This document shows positions 11,814 through 22,596 of a stretch of DNA of 64,000 nt, one piece after another. The notes beneath the pieces were generated by a model. It made no database searches. It saw nothing but the letters and a program-made list of their open reading frames with translations, and had not been told where the DNA came from. The position numbers and the translations under genes were made by a program. The stretch's first letter is position 1, and every line of letters begins with the position of its first letter. This DNA comes from Rhynchopus sp. YZ270_cl-10 (taxonomy: Eukaryota > Euglenozoa > Diplonemea > Diplonemida > Diplonemidae), in contig OZ037867.1 in the NCBI GenBank assembly GCA_964035575.1, positions 930,001 through 994,000 on the forward strand, read 5' to 3'.

Positions 11814-12031
11814 GACAAGCTTTATTTATTTTCTCTCTGGAGTCAGGCCAGCTTATTGTACACGGGAGAATTGACATATCCAGGGGGGGTGAGATGTGCT
11901 GCCTGTTAATGACTTATCGAGTCGGTATTGCACTATCAGAGTTATTTTTTTGTTTGTACTTTCATTAGACTGTGGGTCCGTTCAGTTGAGAGGTGTTTGC
12001 ACTTTCAACTCTTTTATCTGTTGTTTTGCAG

Positions 12032-12118
12032 GGTATTTAATGCTTTCATTCGGGTGGCTGGCATCGTACAGCGGGTCAGTCGGAGGTGTGCCTGTATTAA
12101 CAACTGCCATTTTTAAAA
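12032..12118 (+). repeat. family C dispersed element
   Basis: The element contains TGCTTTCATTCGGGTGGC, then TGGCATCGTACAGCGGGTC, AGTCGGAGGTGTGCC and TATTAACAACTGCC before a T/A run. It is a diverged copy of the family described at 11151-11222. Confidence 0.7.
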
Positions 12119-12167
12119 AGCAGTGGAGATTGCACAAACTGTGGCAACACAACCGAGGCAACTACAC

Positions 12168-12285
12168 TTGGGTGATCTATGATCGTCTCCGTGGGACACG
12201 TAACAGGCTGTGAGAGTCTGTGAGAGCCTGTGAGAGCTTACTGAGAGCTAGTGAAAAAATCTCTCCCCGTTCATAGATCACCCAA
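12168..12285. mobile_element. small MITE-like element with 15-bp inverted ends
   Basis: Perfect inverted repeats TTGGGTGATCTATGA (12168-12182) and its complement (12271-12285) enclose 88 nt containing three direct copies of CTGTGAGAG. There is no coding capacity. The layout suggests a tiny non-autonomous transposable element or a large DNA hairpin. Confidence 0.55.
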
Positions 12286-13033
12286 CACTACTCCAACAAT
12301 TTATCAAAAAAAAAGTAACACCTCTTTCTAGCCTCCCCTCTCTATCCCCCACCTCATCACCTCTTCCCATTGCTACTCTCTCTCTCTCTCTCTCTCGTTT
12401 GTCTCCCTCCACTTCTCCTTTTCGTTAGGGATGGCGTTTCCATGTCCAGCCCTATAGAAATGCAGAGCAGCCGGTAAGGAGGGGAGGACTTTTTTGTTGA
12501 AAAAGACAGCATTTTTTTTCTTCGGCGTCTTACGCGTTGCAGAGAGAAATGGGGGGAAAAGCGGTTCCAATTTTTTTGGTGTAGTTGCTGTGCCACCTCT
12601 TATTTACACATAAAAAAATGGCAACAAAGTATGATATCAGCAAAAAAAACAAAAGGTCTCCAGCATTGTAGTTACACCTGAAAAAGAAGAAGGAACGGAC
12701 TCTTTTTTTTGTTGTTGAGAGAATTTTTGTATTTTTATATTAATATGGCGGCGCCCTTCAGTTATCTTACAACCTATTTTTCTCTCTATTATTTGGTATC
12801 AATTTGGTTTTAACAACCGCCCCCCTCCCCCGGCTTCCTGGGAAGGAGCAGGAGGGGAGGGGGTGAGGGAATATTTTCTTTTGACTTTTTCTTTTGTGCT
12901 TCGCTGTCATTGTTGTTGTTTTTTTCATCTTTCCAATATTTTTTTTTCCCTTTTTATTTCATTCTGCTCAGGAAAGAAAAGAAACGAACGGCTATTAGAA
13001 AACGAAAAAAAAAAACCATCACCCATCTCTTTT

Positions 13034-13190
13034 TTGTGTTGACCCTCTCAAATACTTTCAATTTCTGTAAACTGAAAGTATACCGCGACCAGCCCCACAG
13101 AGCCCACCTGAGTCCGGTTTCACCCGATTTCGCCCAGATTTCACCGGGGCTGGGGACATCCCATATGAATCTAATCTTTTTCTCTTTACC
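13034..13190 (+). repeat. family D element with 9-bp stem, copy 1
   Basis: GTTGACCCTCTCAAATACTT is followed by a hairpin with stem ATACTTTCA/TGAAAGTAT. Another copy is at 40886-40945. Both contain ATGAATCTAAT after the hairpin. In this copy an extra segment of about 80 nt, itself bounded by AGCCCC/GGGGCT, separates hairpin and tail. The hairpin end lies about 260 nt upstream of the second IQ gene. Confidence 0.65.
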
Positions 13191-13338
13191 CCCACCCTCT
13201 ACCCTCTCCCAACCACCTATCTCCCAAACAGTGTTATTACACAGTTTTGCGTTACCATTTTTTTTTCGTAAAACCATTTTCTTTTTCAAAACAAAGAAAT
13301 AATTGCATGAGCTTAGTTTAAAAGCAGTGCTGCATAAA

Positions 13339-16300
13339 ATGTATATGTCTGAGAACCCTGAGAGAGGTTGGGACAGTAGGTTCACCTTGGAGCAGATCCC
13401 TGAGTACAATGCGTTGAACGATAGGTACTGTAAGTTTTGGAAGAAGAAGCAGAAGGGGAAGCTGCGGCCAGGGAATGACTGGCAGTCGCAGACGGCGCCC
13501 GCCGCGTACGGGCAGACACCGTCTCCAGCGCAGCAGGCGTATGATCAGATGGGCAGGATGCCCTTTGCCAAGCCCATGATGGCGTTCCAAACCATGACAC
13601 CCACTGCAGCAAACCCCATAGGGATGTCCCCCCTAAGCACAGATACGCAGCCCGTGGACCGCATGGCCGCCACGCAGCCCGCAAAGCGCTACAGCCTCGA
13701 CCACACCCTCGCGACGCTCCCTGCAGAGAATGTGCAGCCAACCCGGCCGCCGCCAACCATGACAGCAAACGACCTGCGCCGTCCGCACAGAATGGCGCGT
13801 GCATCCCAAGGCAACTCAAGCGCGCCTGTGGAGAGCACGCCCCTCGCAGCAGCGTCGGTGAACCAGCAGACGGCAGTGCCGCAGGCGCCGCAGGGCAACA
13901 TGAACATGATAGACTCGCATGAGATGCTGGAGCGGCGTGGGCAGCAGCTTGCGATTGAGAAGGCGATTGAGGTGCGTGAGGGCTTTCTGTACCTGCTGCA
14001 GGAGCTGGTGGAGCGCACGCAGGGGCAGGCAGGGCTGGACCGGGAGCAGGTGCTGAAGGAGATGACTGGGATTCTGTCGTCGCTGCGGAACTCGACACTG
14101 GACTGTGTGGAGGTGATTGGCGGCTGGGAGGCACAGACAGGGAGTGCGTACCTGTGGAAGGGTGTGGGGTACCTGTCGAAGCTGCAGACAGACCTGCACT
14201 TCTTTGCCAGCAGCCGTGCGGCACAGTTGCTCGACTACTCTGTGATTGGGAACCCTCTGCTGGTGCGGTCGGATGTGTCGCGCAAGGGGCAGGGTGGGAT
14301 GCTGCCGCCTGTGTCGGGGAAGGGGAAGGAACACATGCTGAAGAACGACCCGCTTGGTGAGCGCATGGCACACGCAGAGAAGCTGCTGAAGAAGGCTGCG
14401 GCAGACGTGTCGGACGAGGTGGAGGAGGAGGGCTACCTTGCGATTCTGGAGGAGGACGACGTGCGGGACCCTGACGACGAGGGTGAGGTGCCTGAGGAGG
14501 ACTGGCTTGCGCGCACCGAGGACAGGACGAAGGAGGTTGAGCACAAGGCTGCACTCGACATCCAACGTGCGTACCGTGGCTTCCGTGACCGCAGACGTGC
14601 CAAGTACCTGAAACGCCAGCGCCTTGCAGCCATACGCCTGCAGAAGTTCGCACGCGTCGTGCGTGCCAAGAAGGAGGCGTGGAAGATGCGCCAACGCAGG
14701 CTTGCTGCCATTCAGCTGCAGTCCTTCCAACGCGGCATCCTTGACAGGGAACGGGTGCGCAACCTACGGGTTGAGAAGTACGCTGCGACTGAGATACAGC
14801 GTTCTTTTCGCGGGCACTTTGCGAGGAAGTTTGCTTCTTACAAAAGCTACGAGCGCTACTCTGCACGCGTCATTCAGCAGAACTGGCGGGGCTATGCGAC
14901 ACGCAGGGCATGCCGCATACAACGCGAAAGCAGAGAATACGTGGCTGCGGTACTGATGCAGAAGGCGTGGCGTGGGTACGCCATCCGCTCGGACCCACGC
15001 TACTGCAAGACGAACCTTGTGGCCGTCATCACCCTGCAGGCATGGGGACGTGGCATCAACGCACGCTCTGTGGCAACACAACGCCGCAAGATGCGCACCG
15101 CAGTGACGATCATCCAAGCCTTCTACCGCGGCTGCAAAGGCCGTGCCCGCTGCACCTCTATGCGCGCTGCCCTCCGCGTCGACCACTCAGATCACCTCTG
15201 CACCCAAGTAGACGTCTCCGCAAGCAAGATCCAAGCAGGCTGGCGTGGCCACACCGCACGCAAGCAATGCGCAGAGAAGCGCGCAAAACAGCAGGAGAAC
15301 GTTTCCGCCCAGGTGCTCGAAGCGCAACGTGCGGCAGCAAGGGAAGAGGTCGAGGCGCAGTTCGTCGCGAAGGATACCTTAGACGCTGCAGCGACACGCA
15401 TCCAATGCATGGTGCGGGTCGCCTTTGCACACAAGCGTGTCCACGCAGTGCGTGGTCTGAACAGCACTGCCATCACCATCCAAAGGGCAGAACGTGGCCG
15501 GCAGGGTCGCAAAAAAGCTGCTGCTGTACGCACCACACGCGGACCACGTGAACGCACACCGCCAGTCAGCGCGACACAGCTTCTTCAGACGGAACAAACC
15601 GAACCCGAGAATAGCTCGCCCGCACTGGGTTCTCCCGACAAGGTATCGACTCGGGTCAGCTTCGACGCTAAGACAAACGACACACCAACGAACTACGAGG
15701 TAGATGCTACCCTGCGCAAATGCGAGTCCATGTTTGCGGAGGACGAGGACGAAGGAGAGTTCACACTGTACGGACACGACAGCATCTCTGCAGTTATGAC
15801 CTCCGGCACACAGCAGCCACGCCCCATCCGCAGCAGCAGTGTCGACTCCGGCCCGCAGTCTCCCGCATCCATTTTGACACCTTCATGTGTACTGACACCC
15901 GAAGCGAACTTCCTTGCCGCACCAAAGGTACCTTCGGAGGCTGCATGCATTCAACGTGGTTGGCGCTGCAAGGCTGCACGCACCAAGCACTCCACTAGAT
16001 CAGAGTGCCGCCGTGTCATAGGCAAACGCGACGAGCGTGCTGCACTTCTTCAGGAAAAGCGCTTTGCGCAGACCACCCTTTGCCGTCTCTTTGCGGTCAT
16101 TGATGCGAGGAACGCAGTTTCCGCGCGGCGGGCAAAACGCGACATTGCTGTGCAACAGTCCCGCACCCAGGCGCTTCTGCAAGAACGTTTAGCGGCGACT
16201 GTTACACTGCAGAAATGGGTGAAGGGGCAGCTCCACATGAAGCGTGAATACTCCAAGCGTGTGGCCATCAGGGAGGCAGCCGCTCTGCGCACTCGCACCG

Positions 16301-19300
16301 CATCACGACAGCAGGAACGCACTGCAGCAGTGTGCACGCTCCAGCGCACGGAACGCTGCCGGTCTGCACGCTGCTCCGTCCGCCACCACCTCTACCTCCG
16401 CGATAAGTCGCGCCGCTACGAAGAAATGCTTGCACGCAAACAAGAGGAGCAGGCCCTCGAACAGCTCAAGCATTTAGACCAAAAGGCGCAGATCAACTTT
16501 GTGCAGTCCGAAGCTGCCATCCGCACCAATCTTGCAGACCAGATGCTGGGCGAGCTTTGCATCTCCTTCGAAGCGCTTCGCAACACCATCACCATGATCA
16601 ACGCCATGCAGCAACAGGAAGACGAGACGGCCCTCTCCTCCACTGTACAGGAACACCAAGAGGAAGACGCACTTCCCGAGGAAGCAGAACCTGCCGCACC
16701 TGCACCGCTCATCGAAGACCTATCACCACCCGAGGTAGAGGTCATTGAACAGGAGGAGCCTGTCCCGGTACCCCCTTTGAAGCAAATGGAGGACCCCTCA
16801 ACGAAGCAAGAGGACGGCGACGCGTTGCGGTGTCTCTTCGCAATCGCAGACGAAAGCCTTGCGCACCTCACAGCGCTTAGGCGGTTTGTTGAGGATGACG
16901 CGAGTCTGGTGGACCCTTCCGCAGAGGTCCCCTCTCGTACGGTGACACCAGGGTCACCGAGAACGCCTCGTGTTGCGTTGCAATGCCTTCTCGACGTTGC
17001 CGACGCGAAACTCACCTTTTTATTAATGTTGAAGCAGTTTGTCGACGAAGACGAAGAGATTTTGTCTGCACTCACCTCAATGGAGCCTTACGCAAAGGAT
17101 AACAGCAACCTCGCTGCCTTAATGTGCCTCCTCAATGCTGACGACGGGCTTGAGAGTCTCGATGTGCTGTCCTCATGTCTTGGAAACTCACCTCGCGGTT
17201 CTGAGCAACGTACCCTGGAGAGTGTTGACCCACCAAAGAGCAGCACCTCGTTGCGTCTTGTTCCGGTGAAGCCTGAGGTGGAGACGGAGATGATGACAGA
17301 GGAGTTGACACCACAGCAGTCGGACTTTGAGAGGGCAGTGGAGGAGCAGACGAGGAAGCGGATGGTGGAGATGGAGGAGAGGCTGGAGGCCATGCAGCGG
17401 AGGTTGGAGGCCGTCGAGAAGGAGGGGCGGCCGTCTCCTGCGGCGGGGCCGGCGGAGGAGCTGCCGAGGGAGAGCACACCTGCAAAGGAAACGGCAGCGG
17501 CAGTGGTGGAGGCACCGTTCGCAGTGTCGCCTGTGGTGTCGAGGTCGCCAAGGCCAGAGTTCCTTGATGAGCCTATGCCCGCCATGCAGCCCTCAGAGGC
17601 AGCGGATGACGAAACCCTGCTCGTGTCGGAGGATGACGTCGCAGGCATCGCAGGGCTGCAGGATGTGGAGAATGACATCGCAGAAGGCGTGCGTCTCGCA
17701 GCAGAGGCGGACACAGCGCGTATCCTCTCGGAGCAGCGCAGGCTTGAGGAGCGTGCCGCTGCCGCTGCCGTGCACCAGGAGAAGATCTCGCATGCAAATG
17801 CCGCCGCAGAAGACAGCGCCGCAACAACAATCCAATGCAAATACCGCCAACTCCAAGCCCAAGCTGCAATGGCAAGGAGGCGGGAGGAGGTGCGTGCCGA
17901 GGAGCTGGCGGAGTTGCGGGCGGAGGAGGAGGTGTGCGAGGAGAGTGCTGCGGTTGCGATACAGCGGGTGTGGATTGTCAAAGCCGAGCGGCTGGCCGCT
18001 ACACGCATCCGCGCAGTCACACGCATCCAGGCGCTTCTTCGGGGACGACGTGGGCGTGCCGAGGCAAAGCGCCGCCGCGTACAGTTCAACGAAGCCAACA
18101 TGGTGACCATGATGGTCACACCCACTGCGTCGCCCGCCTCCACTGCAGAGCCTTCCACCCCTACACCAGCATCATCACCATCACCGTCACCGTCACCTAC
18201 CCCTACACACACTGCAGAGGTTTTGCCTATGACACCTCCTTTAGCACCTTCAGCGCCAACCCAAGAGGAGCAGGCAGCCGAGGTCATCCAACGCTCTGTA
18301 CGGTCGCACAATGCACGGTGCGAGGCGAGCTGGCGGAAGGAGAGGGAGCGTGAGAAGCGTGAGGCTGTTGCGCAGGAGGTGTCTGCGGTGTCGATACAGA
18401 ATGAGTGGCGGGCACATCAGGCGAGGGGTGAGGTGGCGCGCAAGAGACAGTCCATTAAGACGCACAAAGAGCTGAACCTGGAGAGGGAGCGTCAGCGTGA
18501 GGAGGCAGAGCGTTCTGCAGAAGCGATGAACCGCTTTGTGGAGCAGCAGCGTCTTGAGGACGAGGTGCTGCACCTTGCTGCCGAGACTGTGCAACGCTGC
18601 TACAAATGCTACAACGCACGTTTCATGCTCCGTTGGAAGCGTCGCGACCGCAACGAACGCCGTGCACGCGAACAGCAACACGAAATCGACAGTCTAGAAG
18701 GCAACGCAGCTACCCGCATCCAATGCATGTACCGCGTCTGGAAAGCACGCAAGGTGCAGGCACAGCAACGTACCCGGAAAGAAACCAGCCGTGCCATCAA
18801 ATGTGCAGAAGAAGAACGTCTTGAAATCGCCGCCACAAAGATCCAATGCGCGTACCGCTGCTTCAACGCACGCTTTGAGGCTGCGTGGAGGCGGGAACGG
18901 AGTGAGGCGCTCAACAACGCACACAACGCACGCAAGCTGCAGGCAAGAAAGGAGGCCGCCATCCTGCAAGCCCGCCTGGATGCACAGAAGCTCAAGGAGA
19001 ACAAAATGGAGGCAGCAGCGTTGGTCGTGCAGTGCGCATGGCGTACGTACAACGCACGCTTCCAGAAGACCTGGATGCAGGAAAGGAAGGAGCGCAGGAT
19101 CCAAGACCAGCTGGATGAGGCTGAACGCACCAAGGCGGCCTGTGTTCTTCAGGTATGGCAGTTTTTATGTTACACATCCCACTACACAACCTACAGCGCG
19201 GAACCCGCCGCCTTCAGGCACGGTCTGAACGCGACAAGAGGCAAGAGCAACGCGACCTGCACCACCAAAGCATACAGAAGAAGAAGGCGCAGGCGGTGCA

Positions 19301-20384
19301 GCAGACGCAGGAGCAGGCTGCCGGCACTATTCAGCGTATGGCGCGGTCATGCGCGGCCCGTCAGTCCGCGGGTGTGCTGCGTAAGGTATGTCCCCAGGCT
19401 TGAAGGAAGGGAGTAGCGCCATGTGTCTGTGGACACAATACTTTACCACGAACCACGCACAGGTGCGCAAGGACAAGCTCGACGCACTGCTCCTCCCAGA
19501 GCGCCGCAACCGTGCCGTTGTAAAGATACAGTGCATGTACCGCTGCCGTATTGCACGCTTTGAGCTTGAGTACCGTCGTCTCGTGGAGGTATGTAGGGTG
19601 TTGGGGGTGTTGGGAAAAAAACTTCCTTCTGCAGAACAAAGACATGGAGGAGGAGAAAATGAACGAAATGAACTCGAAGGCAGTGGCAATCCAGTCGCAG
19701 TACCGTGGCCGTCTCGCGCGCAAAGACGTGCAGAAGAAGAAGCAGCAGAAGCAGGACAAAGAGGAGAGCGGCGCTGCGACGAAGATCCAAAGCAACTGGC
19801 GTGGGAAGAACGCACGCGACGAGGTGGCGAAGAAGAAGGCGGACATTGCAGCTGCTGAGGCACAGGCAGCAGAGGCGCAGGAACGTGAGGAGAACGGTGC
19901 AGCATCGAAGATCCAAGGTGAGTGGCGGGGCCGGAAGCAGCGCCAGGAGGAGGAGAGGCAGCGCCTTGAGGCTGAAGAGGCTGCGCTGCAGGCACGCCGC
20001 ACTGCGAAGGAGGAGGAAGAGGCGAGTGTACGCATCCAATCGCAGTGGCGTGGACACCAGACACGGAAGGAGCAGAGCGCGTCGTTTGCGCGCAAGCAGC
20101 AGGACCTGCTTGAGGAGGAGACAAAGGCTGCCACACGCATCCAATCACAGTGGCGTGGACACAAGGTCCGCGACACGACTGCTTTGCCTGCCTCTGAGAT
20201 CTCCGACTCCGCCGCCATTGCACAGGAACGTGAATATGAACTGGCCGAAAGTCAAAACGCCGCTGCAATCAAGATACAGAGCCAGTTCCGAGGCTTCCAA
20301 GCACGCAACCGCTGTGTCGAGCTAACATACGCGAAACAGCTCTTGGAGCTCGAACGCAGCAGTTCGCAATCAAGTTTAAAGTAA
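13339..20384 (+). CDS. giant IQ-motif repeat protein, paralogue 2
   Basis: Four exons (13339-19152, 19197-19385, 19463-19588, 19635-20384), all phase 0, encode about 2292 aa. Introns are 44, 77 and 46 nt, with GTATG donors and CAG acceptors. The ATG at 13339 is used, but the next one at 13345 (MSENPERGW) would fit the paralogue equally well. The domain order matches paralogue 1: RGWDSRFTLEQIPEYNAL, the helical block, a first IQ batch, diverged acidic middle, a coiled coil, then a second IQ batch. Exons 2 and 3 have exactly the same lengths as in paralogue 1 (189 and 126 nt). It lacks the fourth intron and one of the last IQ motifs of paralogue 1, ending AAIKIQSQFRGFQARNRC plus a short tail. 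The middle (about residues 700-1400) carries ALxCLL-type repeats. Probable calmodulin/centrin-binding scaffold; exact role unknown. Confidence 0.85.
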
Positions 20385-20739
20385 CCATCCACGAGATCCA
20401 TCCCTACTTAGGTTCATCTCTCAACCTTTTTTATTTTTTTCAACTCTCTACCGAGATCTGCACCAGCAGCATCTCAACTCTCTCTTCCCTTTTCCAGTCC
20501 TTCAACAGCTCCATCCCCACAAAGGTGATAAACTCTTATCCTTAAGACGCGTATCACTATAGTAGGAATGGAATGGAAAAGGATACATCAGGGAACCCCA
20601 TCAACTGATGACCCATCCCGCACAACCCACCCACCTGCTGTCTCCTATTCGGCTTCCGTCGGGTAGGGGCAGGAAAGGGGGTGGGTTTATGAGGAAAAAG
20701 AAGAGGTATGTGTGCGATCGTTTTGAATATTGGGAACAA

Positions 20740-20771
20740 CACGGGTTGCCTACGATCGTAGGCAACCCGTG
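20740..20771. repeat. perfect 32-bp palindrome
   Basis: The two 16-base arms, CACGGGTTGCCTACGA and its exact complement, meet with no spacer. It is followed by an A-run and then a second short inverted repeat, TTTTTTTGAA/TTCAAAAAAA, at about 20791-20820. It could extrude a cruciform or form a near-blunt RNA hairpin. Confidence 0.9.
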
Positions 20772-21569
20772 GAAAAAAAAGTGACCCTCTTTTTTTTGAA
20801 CCACTCTTATTCAAAAAAAAGGGGGAGGGGGGAAACTGTTGGTCTTTTTTTTTGCATGATTTATGGGGTTTTTTGTAAAAAGGTGATGTCAACAGTGAGG
20901 AGCGATGATATATCTTTTTCAAAGTATTAGTGTCTGTGTGTCCCAGAGACGTTGTGTACTTATCAACTTTCACTTTTTTTTTTTGTTATTTTTTTGTCTC
21001 AACCTTGTGACTTTAACACAGTGACACAGTGAGGCGGAAGTTTATCTCACCAACTTGCTTCTCTTTTCAATTGTCCCTTTCTTTGGTCCAAACAATGTGA
21101 CTCTGATTTTGACTTATTTTCTCGATTTCCCTTCTCCCTCATCCCGCAAGAACGGACTGTTTTACGACAGCTGTCGCTTCTCTCTCGTCCCCTCTTTTTT
21201 TGCTATTTTTATTTTTGCAAAGTACGTCCTCCGACGAGTCTAGGCAAGAATTTTTTTTTCATTTTCCCATTTTCCTCCCTATTTTTCATATTTTCATTCT
21301 GTCAACTTTGCACACACGCAATAGAGGTGTTTTGAATTATCTGTTTTTCTTTTTTTTTGAAACAAAAAACTGAAGTAGAAGGTACCAAATGTTCACACGA
21401 ACATCGGTTTCACGATATTCACCCACCATTTAAAGGGAAATCACTGAAGATGTCCACCCTTTTGAATACAACTGTATGATTCTTAGGACTGAAACAGGGT
21501 TAATATCAGAAACCAATCTACTGAAGTTTCAACTTGTGCACGAAGCATTTTACTTTTCTTTTCTACGTT

Positions 21570-21655
21570 TTGCAAAACACACAACATAAAAAGAAAGATG
21601 GGACCATTTTTGTTGATCCCTCACCATATACTATCAATTTATTGATTGCATATGA
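21570..21655. repeat. dispersed repeat E, copy 1
   Basis: This stretch of about 86 nt starting TGCAAAACACACAACATAAA and including TTGTTGATCCC and CAATTTATTGA recurs with substitutions at 52107-52195. It has no coding capacity, and its function and origin are unknown. Confidence 0.7.
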
Positions 21656-21820
21656 TGAAAATACTTTTTTTTTTCGTTGAGAACCCAATACTTGGCATCC
21701 GATGGATGTATAGTAAAGCGTTTGCAGTTTCAACTTTTCTCTTTTTTTTTTTTTTGGATGACCAAATGCATGAGGGGATTTGGTTCATCTTTACTACAAA
21801 AGAAAAAAAACCATTATTTT

Positions 21821-21848
21821 CCTCCCGGTTTCGATAACCAAAGAGAGG
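21821..21848 (+). repeat. family B hairpin element, copy 2
   Basis: Outer stem CCTC/GAGG and inner stem GGTT/AACC enclose TCGAT. It is followed by GAGGGCG, TTTGCACTTTCAACT and a T-run. Confidence 0.7.
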
Positions 21849-22317
21849 ACAATGCGTCCACTTGAGGGCGTTTTTGCACTTTCAACTCAATTTCCATTTT
21901 TTTTTTCCCCCATTTTTTCCCCTCCGCGCATGATTGTGTGTTTTTTCCCCTTTCGAACTCCACCTGAACAACGCTGTTTACACAGAGACGGGAAGGGCGT
22001 GAATTCGAATTGCAGTGCGAAAAAAAAAGTGTGTGATAGTACTATGCAAAGGTGATTGTGTTATGTGTGCAACAAATTAAAAAAGACAGTGGAACTCATC
22101 CTCGGATGTCTACACTGATACAACCAAGTTTTCAAAGAACACAAGACAGCCTATTGTCAGTATTACCTGCAAAAGGGATAGTTGTGCAAAAAGCAAAAAA
22201 GGAAGTGTTTCGTTCAGAAAAAAAGAAAGGTGTACTGCAGTTTTTTTCCCTCTTACGGTACGGGGTAGGTCTACTTAGGTTTCATTTTACATCTTCTGTT
22301 GTTGGCCGCAGGGTGAT

Positions 22318-22391
22318 TGGTGCTTTTTCATCCAGCTGTGTGTCAGTCGGAGGTGCCTGCATTAATAACTTCACTTTTTTTTTTTTTGAAT
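22318..22391 (+). repeat. family C dispersed element, directly followed by family A
   Basis: The element contains TTGGTGC, CATCCAGCTGTGTGTC, AGTCGGAGGTGCCTGC, ATTAATAACTTCAC and a T-run. The family A hairpin begins 7 nt later. Confidence 0.75.
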
Positions 22392-22397
22392 ATGATA

Positions 22398-22430
22398 AGG
22401 TGACTAAGCACGAGAGGCTTAGGATCATCT
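22398..22430 (+). repeat. family A hairpin element, copy 2 (reference form)
   Basis: AGGTGA pairs with TCATCT (one G-T wobble) and CTAAGC with GCTTAG, giving a 12-bp stem with a 2-nt bulge and the loop ACGAGAG. TATAAACTTTTCTCTTTTTT follows. It ends 166 nt before the start codon of the DOMON-like gene. Confidence 0.85.
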
Positions 22431-22596
22431 TATAAACTTTTCTCTTTTTTTGAACATAGCATCTTTTCTCACATAATCCACACCCCCACTCACCTCACCC
22501 CATACAAGACTCTTCACTTCACTCAAATACACTTCAGAAAATCAATACACTATACCCCAACCCATTTGATGTGGTAAAGAAACGGGAACAGAACAA

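Larger units (their letters stand above)
10324..13338. other. 3-kb intergenic region rich in simple repeats and dispersed hairpin elements
   Basis: No convincing gene was found. It holds a (TTG)n run near 10755-10785, a (CT)n run at 12374-12397, copies of families A, B and C (listed separately), a 15-bp inverted repeat at 12168-12285, and a 9-bp-stem element near 13034. Open frames here are low-complexity Phe/Leu/Lys-rich translations of T/A runs and are rejected. Confidence 0.6.
20385..22596. other. 2.2-kb intergenic region with palindrome and dispersed repeats
   Basis: No convincing gene was found. It contains a perfect 32-bp palindrome (20740-20771), a family B copy (21821-21848), a repeat shared with 52107-52195 (21570-21655), a segment related to part of the coactosin-gene intron (22090-22152), and adjacent family C and A copies just before the DOMON-like gene. 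Confidence 0.6.

Noticed and set aside
13382-14866. Long antisense open frames (494 and 304 codons) over the IQ genes, and similar ones at 2745-4013 and 3176-4498
   Set aside because: They mirror a strongly biased coding strand, are Ser/Pro/Ala-rich or Leu/His-rich, and recur only where the sense paralogues are near-identical.
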